The notes: generated by a model from the letters alone, not told the origin. Counted from the stretch's first letter, positions 49,335 through 56,892 are shown. The stretch: 64,000 nt of DNA from Pseudomonadota bacterium (GCA_039818985.1 JBCBSU010000001.1:460367-524366), one strand, 5' to 3'. Numbers and translations: made by a program.

Positions 49335-49961
49335 TCAGGCTAGACCGGGCAGAGCAGACAAGGACAGCGCCGCAACGGCCAGAAAGTTCATCAGACCACA
49401 CAAAAAAACGAATTTGTAAAAGGCGCGGCACAATATTGGATTGAACCAGTTCCATTTGGCCTTGACGCCATAGGTTGCGACGCCATCGACCAGGGTAAAG
49501 CTGGCCAATGCTATCAGCAACGGCCAGATAGTGTGTGAGATGAGCGCCAAGGTGGCGAGCATCCTGGTGCCGATATGGATCAGGCTGGCGCTTGACCGCT
49601 CGACCAGAAAGATGTTCCTGACCCAGGCCGAACGTCTGGCACCGCGTTGCCATGCGGCTATCCTGGCCTCCTGGTCGTCATCGGGATACCAGATTCCCAT
49701 TGCCAGCAAATAGGCCAGCTCGGCAATGGCTGCGCCCAGTCCGGCCCAAGCACCGCCCGTCAGGCTATTCGGAGATGCCAGAAGCGCAGCGGTGATGAGG
49801 AAAAAACCCAGTTCGAAAACACCCGATATGGCTCCCCATGTCGCGCATCCCCAACGGCCTGCATCGGATAGCATTCTGTAAACAGCTGTTTTGGATAAAG
49901 CTATTTTGAGGAACACTGCGATGCACCATGAAAGCGCACCAATAGCAAGTGCGGTCAGCAT
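49335..49961 (-). CDS. YhfC-like integral membrane protein (possible intramembrane protease)
   Basis: A 208-residue protein with about six to seven membrane helices. Two blocks, GLGAAIAELAYLL and VERSSASLIHIGTRML, resemble the Glu and ER-x2-A-x3-H motifs of the YhfC family, which is related to CPBP-type glutamic intramembrane proteases. The start MLTALAIGALSW begins directly with a helix; an 18-codon longer frame exists. It is encoded divergently from the radical SAM/precursor pair, with about 200 AT-rich bases between. Processing or immunity for that peptide is a hypothesis only. Confidence 0.55.
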   Translation of the reverse strand: MLTALAIGALSWCIAVFLKIALSKTAVYRMLSDAGRWGCATWGAISGVFELGFFLITAALLASPNSLTGGAWAGLGAAIAELAYLLAMGIWYPDDDQEARIAAWQRGARRSAWVRNIFLVERSSASLIHIGTRMLATLALISHTIWPLLIALASFTLVDGVATYGVKAKWNWFNPILCRAFYKFVFLCGLMNFLAVAALSLSALPGLA

Positions 49962-50165
49962 GTTGACGTTCCGGCTGCAGAAGACATGCATAGTTGGAGC
50001 TTGCATCGGTAACAAGCAGAGAATGCTCTATTCATGCGTTCATCCAAGATCATAAGGCTTTGATTTACAGCAAATTTCATTAAATCATTAAAATATGTTA
50101 ATATAAGTGAATATACCGAGTCTTTTTGCTTAATCCATTATGTTGTTTGTATTCTGGAGATAGAG

Positions 50166-51716
50166 ATGAAGGTAGTCCTGTTCGCACCGCCAATAATGGA
50201 TCAAGTTGCAGGAGAGCTCGTTCCGATAGGAATGGATGCGCACAGGGAATGTCCCCCTTATGGCATGTATCTGTTGACTGCAGCGCTGCGCGAAGAGGGC
50301 CATGACGTTATTTTCGTCGATCTTATCGCCGAAGGCACAAATAGTATCGCATCCTATTTGCCCGAGCTTGAAGATGCTGATCTGGTAGGAATAGGCGCTA
50401 CCTCCATGTCCTGGCCGACAGCGGTTACGTTGATCGAGCAGATTCGCAGGGTGAATCTCGACCTTCCGATCGTGCTGGGCGGCATCCATCCGACGATGTT
50501 CGACAAATATATACTGCGCGCTTTTCCGGTCGAATTTATCGTAAGGGGTGAAGGCGAGATCGCCATTTGCCGGCTAGTGGATGCCCTTGGCGGCAAGATA
50601 TCGCTGTCCGAGGTTCCCAACCTGTCGTGGAAAGACGATGAAGGTTGCGTCGTCAGAAACACGATCAAGACCCTTATTCCCAAAGAACAGCTGCCGGAGT
50701 TTCCAGTCCCCGACTATAGCAGCCTGCCCGACAACATCTATTATGCGCTGTCTATCGAGTCATCCCGCGGCTGTGCTTTTGACTGTTCGTTCTGCTCGAC
50801 ATCCTATCGCCGTACCTGGCGGGGAATGGACTCCGAACGCTTTGTCGATCGGCTTGAGGAAATTCTGCCCTTTTGCGATCTGACCGAGGGCGGTGTGGTC
50901 CATATCATCGACGATGAGTTTTCGATGAATGTCAAAAGGGCGACCGAGATCGCCAGGATCATCGACCGCCGGGGTATTTCTCCGGGACTGGTGTTCGATT
51001 CGCGTGCCAATGACCTGCTCAATGAAGACTATGTCGAAGCGATCGCCCCTTTCACGTCCCAATTTCTCGTCGGGGCTGAGTGCGGCTATGATGACGGGCT
51101 CAAGCTGATCGGCAAGGGAACGACTTGCGAAAAGCTCGACAAGGCTGCGTCGATCCTGAAAAAATTCGGGATCGCGGATCGTGCGGACTTTTCCTTCGTG
51201 CTCGGCCTGCCCTGGGAGACGCGGGAGGAAATCGAGAAAACGATCCTGTTCGCCACGGGTCTGCACGCCAAATACGGCGTCCGGATTTTGCTGCAATGGT
51301 ATTGCCAGATACCGGGATCAAAGCTTTGGGACGAGGCACATGCCAATGGAATAGTGACCGAAGCGATGTATGACGAATTTGGTTTCTTCGGCAATTATTA
51401 TCTTTTCCAGTCTGGAGTGAAGATACCGGCAAAGGAGATCTATGAAATCTCGGACAAGGTGTCCGCGTTGCTGATGCTTGCCCGGGCGCAGCATCCGGGC
51501 AAGAAGATGATAGAATATGCCTTTCCCGAGGCGGTGGCGAAATATTTTCCAAGATTGCTTGAATCCATCGAGGATAACGGTCTGGCAAGCCTCAGGGAAG
51601 TTGCCGGTCCAGGCTCCAAAGCTGCAGCGCAATATCGTGAGCCCGTGAAGCAGTCTGCCGCCGAACCCCCGGTAAAGGTCGGGATTCCATTACGCCATTT
51701 CGAAGGGTTGCAATGA
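50166..51716 (+). CDS. B12-binding-domain radical SAM enzyme, probable RiPP maturase
   Basis: A 516-residue protein. Residues 1-145 resemble the cobalamin-binding domain (VVLFAPPIM, PPYGMYLLTAALREEGHDV, DADLVGIGATSMSW, PIVLGGIHPT, FIVRGEGE) but without a DxHxxG motif. The radical SAM core starts with C203-x3-C207-x2-C210 (RGCAFDCSFC) and continues IIDDEFSMN and GAECGYDDGLKLIGKG. B12-type rSAM enzymes methylate unactivated carbons or rearrange substrates; those beside peptide precursors act on RiPPs. A good ribosome-binding site (CTGGAGATAGAG) precedes the ATG. The precursor-like gene follows after 27 bases. Confidence 0.85.
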   Translation: MKVVLFAPPIMDQVAGELVPIGMDAHRECPPYGMYLLTAALREEGHDVIFVDLIAEGTNSIASYLPELEDADLVGIGATSMSWPTAVTLIEQIRRVNLDLPIVLGGIHPTMFDKYILRAFPVEFIVRGEGEIAICRLVDALGGKISLSEVPNLSWKDDEGCVVRNTIKTLIPKEQLPEFPVPDYSSLPDNIYYALSIESSRGCAFDCSFCSTSYRRTWRGMDSERFVDRLEEILPFCDLTEGGVVHIIDDEFSMNVKRATEIARIIDRRGISPGLVFDSRANDLLNEDYVEAIAPFTSQFLVGAECGYDDGLKLIGKGTTCEKLDKAASILKKFGIADRADFSFVLGLPWETREEIEKTILFATGLHAKYGVRILLQWYCQIPGSKLWDEAHANGIVTEAMYDEFGFFGNYYLFQSGVKIPAKEIYEISDKVSALLMLARAQHPGKKMIEYAFPEAVAKYFPRLLESIEDNGLASLREVAGPGSKAAAQYREPVKQSAAEPPVKVGIPLRHFEGLQ

Positions 51717-51743
51717 GTGTCGCTTTGTTGATGGGAGGAAGAA

Positions 51744-52067
51744 ATGCAGGAAATACAGAAAAGTGAACAAGCCTATGTCGAAGGGATGCAGAAAATATTT
51801 TCTGATCCGGAAACGCGCAAGGCATTGGAGGAAGATCCGGAAGGTACGCTGGAGCGACTGGGCTTCGACCTGGATGACCGTGCCCGAAAAGAGCTGCGCA
51901 AGGGCCCTGTTGATGCAGAGCTGAGCGTGGCTGCGGTGCCTGCAGTTCTGGTCCGTGTAGCGACAAATGGAACACGTCCGGCAGTATCGGTGGTGGTGCG
52001 GTCTTCCACCGTGTCGGCGACCCGCGGGCGTTCTGCAGAAATACTCGATGCCGATCTGGATGACTGA
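51744..52067 (+). CDS. Putative RiPP precursor (NHLP/Nif11-like leader, Val/Ala-rich core)
   Basis: A 107-residue protein. Residues 1-52 resemble nitrile-hydratase/Nif11-type leaders: FSDPETRKALEEDPEGTLER, then LGFDLDDRARKEL. After K53-G54 the composition changes abruptly to a core without Cys: 11 Val and 9 Ala among residues 55-107, with runs such as VAAVPAVLVRVAT and AVSVVVRSSTVSAT, ending in an acidic EILDADLDD tail. Such Val/Thr-rich cores with long leaders are the substrates of B12-rSAM methylases in proteusins. GGGAGGAAGAA precedes the ATG. Alternatively it is a stand-alone NHLP-domain protein. Confidence 0.65.
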   Translation: MQEIQKSEQAYVEGMQKIFSDPETRKALEEDPEGTLERLGFDLDDRARKELRKGPVDAELSVAAVPAVLVRVATNGTRPAVSVVVRSSTVSATRGRSAEILDADLDD

Positions 52068-52398
52068 TATTCAGGCGATATTCCTGACTTGCGACCGGAA
52101 CGATTTATAGGCTCCTGGAGGTTGCACCATGTCGCATAGGAGAAGCTATTGCCTCTCCTCCTGATATCCTGAGCAAGACCGGTCACTTCCCGGTTTGTGC
52201 AGGACTGGCTGTCGCGCCTTATTGGCGCGAAGCCAGGCTGGAGGATGCCAGCGGTCGGCTTTTGAGAGTCAAACGAATGGTGACGCTTCGAGGCTGACCA
52301 GTCTCGAACTTGAAAGGTTCGCAAGCGCGACCGCGCGTCCGCAGCAGCCCCGAAGCGGAGCGAAGGGAATGGCTGCAATGGCTGCGAGGATTAAAAAA
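52068..52398. other. Gap of 330 bases, no confident gene
   Basis: The stretch between the precursor gene and the tRNA gene has no ORF with family resemblance. It contains CTGGAGG followed at 52129 by a 12-codon ORF ending at 52164, and a 6-base inverted repeat AGGAGA/TCTCCT inside that ORF. Either could be chance. Otherwise I see nothing there. Confidence 0.5.
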
Positions 52399-52475
52399 TG
52401 GCGCGCCCGGCAGGACTCGAACCTGCTGCCTCAAGATTAGAAGTCTCGCGCTCTATCCAGATGAGCTACGGGCGC
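52399..52475 (-). tRNA. tRNA-Arg (anticodon UCU)
   Basis: A complete cloverleaf on the minus strand: acceptor GCGCCCG/CGGGCGC, D-arm GCTC...GAGC, anticodon stem CGAGA/TCTTG with loop CTTCTAA (anticodon TCT), T-arm GCAGG-TTCGAGT-CCTGC, discriminator G and an encoded CCA. It reads codon AGA (and AGG by wobble). The 3' end faces the RiPP-like genes. Confidence 0.95.
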
Positions 52476-52547
52476 GCATAATGCCATTGCATTGCGCCGC
52501 TTCATAGCCATGTTTGCGCTTGTGGCAAACTGCGATATGGCGCTCTG

Positions 52548-53390
52548 ATGCATGACAACCTCTCCGATAGCGGCGCACAGTCGCAGGCGCGACTGGGCGG
52601 GGCGGCGCTGGCCGACCACCATTTCCGCTATTATGACTTTGTCATGGCGGCGTTTGTCGCCATCCTGCTGCTGTCCAATATCATCGGCGCGGCCAAGCTG
52701 ACCTATGTCGACATCGCCATCTGGCCCGACGGCTGGTGGCCTGCGCCCGATGGCACCTTCATCTATGGTGCCGGTATTTTGTTCTTCCCGCTGGGCTATG
52801 TCATCGGCGACGTGCTGACCGAGATTTACGGCTTTGCCCGCGCTCGTCGCGTCATCTGGACTGGCTTTGCCGCGATGCTCTTTCTCGCCTTTATGAGCTG
52901 GGTCGTGGTTGGCCTGCCCGCTTTCGATGGCTGGGCCTGTGCCGCCAGCGACAGTCTGCGCATGGCGGATGCCCCCGATGCGGTGACCGGCTCCATCTGC
53001 CAGCAAACCTATGAATCGGTGTTCGGCAGCACCTGGCGCATTGTTCTCGCCTCGATCACCGCCTTCTGGGCCGGGGAGTTCGTCAACAGCTATGTCATGG
53101 CGCGGATGAAGGTCTGGACGCAGGGCAGGGCGCTATGGACCCGCACCATAGGCTCGACCGTAGTGGGGCAGGGCGTCGACAGTCTGATCTTCTATCCGGT
53201 CGCCTTTCTCGGCATCTGGACCACCGATGCGGTGATCACGGTAATGGTCACCAACTGGCTGCTGAAGGTTGTCTGGGAGGCGGTGCTGACACCGGTGACC
53301 TATTGGGTCGTCGGCACGCTGAAACGCGCCGAGGGTGTCGATGTCTATGATGAAGGTACCGATTTCACCCCGTTTCGTGCCGATGTCTGA
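52548..53390 (+). CDS. Queuosine precursor transporter (YhhQ family)
   Basis: A 280-residue membrane protein with about six helices. YYDFVMAAFVAILLLSNIIGAAKL, IYGAGILFFPLGYVIGDVLTEIYGFARARRVIW and EFVNSYVMARMK with TIGSTVVGQGVDSLIFYPVAF are the YhhQ/DUF165 blocks. Members import preQ0 or preQ1 for queuosine tRNA modification. The N-terminal 22 residues are polar. A second small membrane gene follows 15 bases downstream. Confidence 0.92.
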   Translation: MHDNLSDSGAQSQARLGGAALADHHFRYYDFVMAAFVAILLLSNIIGAAKLTYVDIAIWPDGWWPAPDGTFIYGAGILFFPLGYVIGDVLTEIYGFARARRVIWTGFAAMLFLAFMSWVVVGLPAFDGWACAASDSLRMADAPDAVTGSICQQTYESVFGSTWRIVLASITAFWAGEFVNSYVMARMKVWTQGRALWTRTIGSTVVGQGVDSLIFYPVAFLGIWTTDAVITVMVTNWLLKVVWEAVLTPVTYWVVGTLKRAEGVDVYDEGTDFTPFRADV

Positions 53391-53405
53391 TCGCAGGCCC
53401 GTCAT

Positions 53406-53792
53406 ATGATCCTTTCGACCATGTTGGCGCATCTCGGCCCGTTTCAGGAGTCCAAGGTGTGGATCGAGGATATGACCGGGCTCGACAAGATGCAGTTGCA
53501 TATTGTCGTCGGGCTGCTGGCCTTTGTGCTGGTGCTGGCGGCGCAGCGCAAGCCGCGATCATGGCTGCCGCTTGTCGTGGCTCTTTTTGTCGCTCTGCTC
53601 GGCGAGATACTCGATATCTATGAACTGATCGCAGTGCGTGGCTGGGGCTGGGGCGATATTTACTGGCCCTGGCACTGGGAGGATATTGTTGCCACAGCCG
53701 GCCTGCCGCTGTTGTTGTTCATCCTGTTGCGCGCCTTTTATCGGCCCGGCAGCGGGCGGCTCGCCGGTCAGGATGGCGCAAGCAGGAAATAG
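53406..53792 (+). CDS. Hypothetical membrane protein
   Basis: A 128-residue protein with three likely helices: LHIVVGLLAFVLVLAAQ, WLPLVVALFVALLGEILDIYEL and DIVATAGLPLLLFILLRAF, the last after a Trp-rich loop (GWGWGDIYWPWHWEDI). I do not recognise the family. It follows the transporter gene by 15 bases on the same strand and overlaps the convergent gene at 53768 by 25 bases. Confidence 0.7.
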   Translation: MILSTMLAHLGPFQESKVWIEDMTGLDKMQLHIVVGLLAFVLVLAAQRKPRSWLPLVVALFVALLGEILDIYELIAVRGWGWGDIYWPWHWEDIVATAGLPLLLFILLRAFYRPGSGRLAGQDGASRK

Positions 53793-54619
53793 TCGCGCGC
53801 CGGTGTGACAATGACATCGTCACGCTCAGCCAGTTGGCGCAGGATCCAGTATTTGTGAAAGCCGCCATAGGTGATCAGCACGCGCTTGCCCTGCCCCGAG
53901 ACAGCATCGAGTTCGGCAGCAATATTGGCCCAGTGTCCGCGGTTGATCGCTTCCCACCCGCCGGCACCGATTTCAGGATCGAAATAGCGGATATAGGGCT
54001 GGTAGCGAGCCTCGACCGCAACGTCATATTCGGTAGTGTGAATGTAAAGCGGGTCGGAACCACGGCCATCCAGTGTTGCACGGAACTGCGCCTGCGATAC
54101 TTGCCAGGCGGCCCATTGGTCGGCGCGATCGGGATCGGCTTCTATGGTTTGCAGCTTTGCGCGGCGCGATGCGGCGATCTCCGGCGTCCAGGCGGCGGTG
54201 CCCTTCATGGCGAAGCCCAGCTCTGCCTGAAGCGGGATGATGACATCGGTATATTCCGGGAAGGCGCGGGTGCGCTGTTCGGTGACGCGGCCGGTGTCGC
54301 GCCAGGATTGCAGCGCTGCATCGATGCGGTCAGGGGGGATTTCGGTGAGGACTAGGTCGGGAGCGATGGCACGAACGACAGTTTCTATGCGGCTGAGCGG
54401 ATAGTTGCGGGCGGTGCGGTGACCGCCGTGGATCATGCCGATTATGATGACTTCGGTCTTGCCGCCGCGCTGCGCGGCGGGGATGCCCGGCTGGGCTGTC
54501 CGGCTGTCCTGGGTGGCGCCGCCGGTTCCGCATGCTGTGAGGGGAAACAGTGCGAGGAAAACGGTCAGTAGCGCGAAAAGATTTTTGGGGAAGTGTCTGG
54601 TTCTAAGTTGGTGTGTCAT
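53768..54619 (-). CDS. Lipoprotein of the TraB/Tiki- or EreA-like type, uncertain
   Basis: A 283-residue predicted lipoprotein (LTVFLALFPLTACGTGG; lipobox LTAC). The first conserved-looking part is EVIIIGMIHGGH, and LVLTEIPPDRIDAAL follows; a GxxH...E pattern is shared by TraB/Tiki/EreA-related folds, and DUF5694 proteins look similar. The C-terminal region ends RVLITYGGFHKYWILRQLAER, where a second His follows a Gly-Gly. A metal-dependent hydrolase is possible, but the assignment is tentative. It is transcribed towards the transporter genes. Confidence 0.7.
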   Translation of the reverse strand: MTHQLRTRHFPKNLFALLTVFLALFPLTACGTGGATQDSRTAQPGIPAAQRGGKTEVIIIGMIHGGHRTARNYPLSRIETVVRAIAPDLVLTEIPPDRIDAALQSWRDTGRVTEQRTRAFPEYTDVIIPLQAELGFAMKGTAAWTPEIAASRRAKLQTIEADPDRADQWAAWQVSQAQFRATLDGRGSDPLYIHTTEYDVAVEARYQPYIRYFDPEIGAGGWEAINRGHWANIAAELDAVSGQGKRVLITYGGFHKYWILRQLAERDDVIVTPARDYFLLAPS

Positions 54620-54684
54620 CTGTCGGGCCTTTCTGGCGGCAACCGATCAGCAGACACGGTTATTCTGGTCTGTGATCGGCTGCG

Positions 54685-54864
54685 TCAGTCTGCCACAAGT
54701 CCGATGATCAGGTAAATCAGTATCGGCGAACCTACGCCGAACAATGTAGCCAGTACCCAGAGCAGACGGATGATGCTGGCATCGATGTCGGCCCAGTTTG
54801 CGATACCGCCGCATACACCCATCAGCTTGGCGTTCTGCTTGTCGAGGCGGAATTTGTTCTTCAT
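54685..54864 (-). CDS. PspC domain-containing protein
   Basis: A 59-residue single-domain PspC protein: FRLDKQNAKLMGVCGGIANW, then IIRLLWVLATLFGVGSPILIYLIIGL, a membrane helix, and a short polar end. GVCGGIA is the signature of the family, which takes part in envelope-stress responses, though other Psp proteins are not in the window. The AGAGGAAAGAAAAGC leader precedes its ATG. It is the last gene of a small operon with three tiny hydrophobic peptides upstream. Confidence 0.88.
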   Translation of the reverse strand: MKNKFRLDKQNAKLMGVCGGIANWADIDASIIRLLWVLATLFGVGSPILIYLIIGLVAD

Positions 54865-54939
54865 GCTTTTCTTTCCTCTTGTGTTCAGGGCATTTGCGTT
54901 GCCCGGATAATGACCGATTGCCGGTCATGTGTCGATAGA

Positions 54940-55029
54940 TCAGATCGTTGCTGCAAACAGTGCTGTCGTAAAGACAACGAAGCTTACCAGCGTGGTGAAA
55001 GCGAGATTGCTTATATCGCTTGTCATCAT
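54940..55029 (-). CDS. Small hydrophobic peptide 3 (29 aa) of a tandem set
   Basis: A 29-residue frame: polar head MMTSDISN, then a membrane-helix-length run rich in Phe, Val and Thr ending FAATI. GGAGGACATC precedes the ATG with ideal spacing. It is the most divergent of three consecutive peptides sharing the pattern S-x-A-F near residue 8 and a C-terminal FA-x-x-I. No family is known to me. Confidence 0.72.
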   Translation of the reverse strand: MMTSDISNLAFTTLVSFVVFTTALFAATI

Positions 55030-55073
55030 GATGTCCTCCTGTGTTCGAGTAATGGGTTGGTTCGTGATGTGGT

Positions 55074-55160
55074 TCAGATGACCGCTGCGAACGAAGCGAA
55101 TACGGCGACGATGCTGGCGGCTACGGAAACGAATGCGGCCTGGGAAACGATGGTGCTCAT
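55074..55160 (-). CDS. Small hydrophobic peptide 2 (28 aa) of a tandem set
   Basis: A 28-residue frame with head MSTIVSQAAFVSV and tail IVAVFASFAAVI. It is close to peptide 1: both have SQAAFVS at positions 6-12 and FASFA-x-VI at the end. AGAAAGGACAATATC precedes the ATG. The whole body after residue 8 could form one transmembrane helix with no charged residue. Confidence 0.78.
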   Translation of the reverse strand: MSTIVSQAAFVSVAASIVAVFASFAAVI

Positions 55161-55189
55161 GATATTGTCCTTTCTGTAATCGGGTTGGT

Positions 55190-55276
55190 TCAGATAACCG
55201 AAGCGAACGAAGCAAACAGGGCAACGACGCCGGTCATGATGGAAACGAAAGCGGCCTGTGAAAAATCGATGGTCAT
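55190..55276 (-). CDS. Small hydrophobic peptide 1 (28 aa) of a tandem set
   Basis: A 28-residue frame: head MTIDFSQAAFVSIM, tail VVALFASFASVI. ACAAGGAATTCACT precedes the ATG. It is the first of three peptides on the minus strand, each with its own ribosome-binding site, followed by a PspC-domain gene. The promoter should lie in the AT-rich gap towards recF. Confidence 0.78.
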   Translation of the reverse strand: MTIDFSQAAFVSIMTGVVALFASFASVI

Positions 55277-55529
55277 AGTGAATTCCTTGTCTCTTTGTTT
55301 GATCCCGAGAACCATTTCCCGGTTGTCCACTACATAGCATCAGGCGTGCCAGTTTTATAAAATAGATATATATCAACAGCTTAATGAAAAGCTGCCATCC
55401 TTAGCAAATTGTAAAATCCTACAAATTGGGAAAATTTCCCATCTGTTGGGATTTCATGAATGGTGTATGAATGAGCCGTTGTGAAAAGGGACTGTGCGCT
55501 GGCTTTTCTTTGTCCTAGAGGCTGATGCC
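55277..55529. promoter_or_regulatory. AT-rich divergent promoter region between the small peptides and recF
   Basis: About 250 bases without a gene, with a clear AT-rich core at 55330-55480, including runs such as TTTTATAAAATAGATATATAT near 55355. This differs from the GC-rich surroundings and suits strong promoters for the peptide operon, recF or both. No specific operator was recognised. Confidence 0.45.
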
Positions 55530-56615
55530 ATGACGATTTCTGGCCTCACCCTGACCGATTTTCGCAATCATGGCGAAAGCCATCTTGACGGCCTGGCAAA
55601 GATCGTCGTGCTCACCGGTGACAATGGCGCCGGCAAGACCAACATACTCGAGGCGGTATCCCTTTTCGCGCCGGGCCGGGGCCTGCGCGGCGTCCCTCCG
55701 GCACAGATGGCGCGCCAGGGCGGAGCCGGTGGCTTTGCGGTTGCAGTGCGGCTTGACAGCCGGTCCGGTCGGCTAGCAATCGGCACCGGTATCAAGGCGG
55801 ATCAGCCGGGCCGGCGGCTGGCGCGTATCGACGGCCAGTCGGCAAGCCATGGCGATTTCCAGAATGTGCTGGCTATCAGCTGGCTAACCCCGACACAGGA
55901 TCGGCTGTTCGTCGATACTGTTGGCGCGCGCAGGCGCTATTTCGACCGCATGGTCGCAGCGGTGCGTCCGACGCATGCGCACCATTGCCAGCAATATGAA
56001 AACGCCATGCGTGAGCGCAATCGGCTGCTGGCGACCGAGGAACCCGCCGATCCACTGTGGCTCGATGCGATCGAGGCACGGATGGCGACCCATGCTATGG
56101 CGGTGGCCGCGTCGCGCTCGGCGGTGATCGACCAGCTTGACGGTTTTCTCGAGGCTTCGCAAACCGGGATATTCGCCAAACCTGCGTTGCAACTGGAGAG
56201 CCGCGTCGGGGATCTTGATGCGCTTGCGGAAATCTGGCGCAGTTCACGTCGCCGTGATGCGGCTGCTGGCCGCACGCTTGATGGGCCGCATAGCGATGAT
56301 CTGGCGGTAAGCATGCGTCAGACGGGTGCGGCAGCGGCGCAATGCTCCACCGGCGAGCAAAAGGCGATGCTGATCGCGCTGATGCTGACACATAATGACC
56401 TGGTGGCGGAAATGCGTCCCGGAGTGCCCGCCGTGCTGCTGCTCGATGAGATTGCGGCGCATATCGATGCCCGTCGCCGCGCCGCACTCTACGAACAGCT
56501 GGCGTCACGCCCCGCGCAGGTCTGGATGACCGGCACCGATGATGCACTGTTCAATGCCATTCCAGGCGACAGCCGCTTCTTCAATGTCGCGGGTGGATCA
56601 GTTTTGTCTAGTTGA
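55530..56615 (+). CDS. recF: DNA replication/repair protein RecF
   Basis: A 361-residue SMC-like ATPase. Start ISGLTLTDFRNHGE is the RecF opening; Walker A is GDNGAGKTN, the signature-type STGEQKAMLIALML and Walker B AVLLLDEIAAHID follow. RecF loads RecA at gaps with RecO and RecR. The start at 55530 is chosen because the longer frame adds 12 residues outside the family. It overlaps the convergent small gene at 56608 by eight bases. dnaA, dnaN and gyrB are not neighbours here. Confidence 0.94.
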   Translation: MTISGLTLTDFRNHGESHLDGLAKIVVLTGDNGAGKTNILEAVSLFAPGRGLRGVPPAQMARQGGAGGFAVAVRLDSRSGRLAIGTGIKADQPGRRLARIDGQSASHGDFQNVLAISWLTPTQDRLFVDTVGARRRYFDRMVAAVRPTHAHHCQQYENAMRERNRLLATEEPADPLWLDAIEARMATHAMAVAASRSAVIDQLDGFLEASQTGIFAKPALQLESRVGDLDALAEIWRSSRRRDAAAGRTLDGPHSDDLAVSMRQTGAAAAQCSTGEQKAMLIALMLTHNDLVAEMRPGVPAVLLLDEIAAHIDARRRAALYEQLASRPAQVWMTGTDDALFNAIPGDSRFFNVAGGSVLSS

Positions 56616-56892
56616 CGGTGCCGCTGATCGTCCGGGCGCCAAGTGTGGCAATAATCCGCCTGACCTCGCGCCAGTGGCAGAAATGGATATGGTTGCCAAG
56701 ATCACGCGCGCGCCGGGCATTGTCTTCAGCCTGGTCGCCTGCAGCATCGGCCAGCACCTCCACCATGTTCAGCGCCTCTTCAAACGCCTTGCGGCTGGTG
56801 GTGATGGCAGCGTGTTGCGATGCACGTCCGACACTGGTCAGCGGGCCAGCGTCATTGCGGCTTTCTGTCAGGGGCATATCGGGCCTTTTCAT
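56608..56892 (-). CDS. Hypothetical protein with an HFCHWR motif
   Basis: A 94-residue protein. ARDLGNHIHFCHWREVRRIIATL matches a recurrent C-terminal motif of small alphaproteobacterial hypothetical proteins (H-F-C-x-W-R near a hydrophobic end). The middle is a helix (RKAFEEALNMVEVLADAAGDQAEDNAR). No function is known to me. The two His/Cys could bind a metal, which is untested. It converges on recF. Confidence 0.72.
   Translation of the reverse strand: MKRPDMPLTESRNDAGPLTSVGRASQHAAITTSRKAFEEALNMVEVLADAAGDQAEDNARRARDLGNHIHFCHWREVRRIIATLGARTISGTVN

Noticed and set aside
52195-52440. 81-codon plus-strand frame running into the tRNA gene
   Set aside because: It overlaps the tRNA-Arg gene and has no family resemblance or ribosome-binding site.
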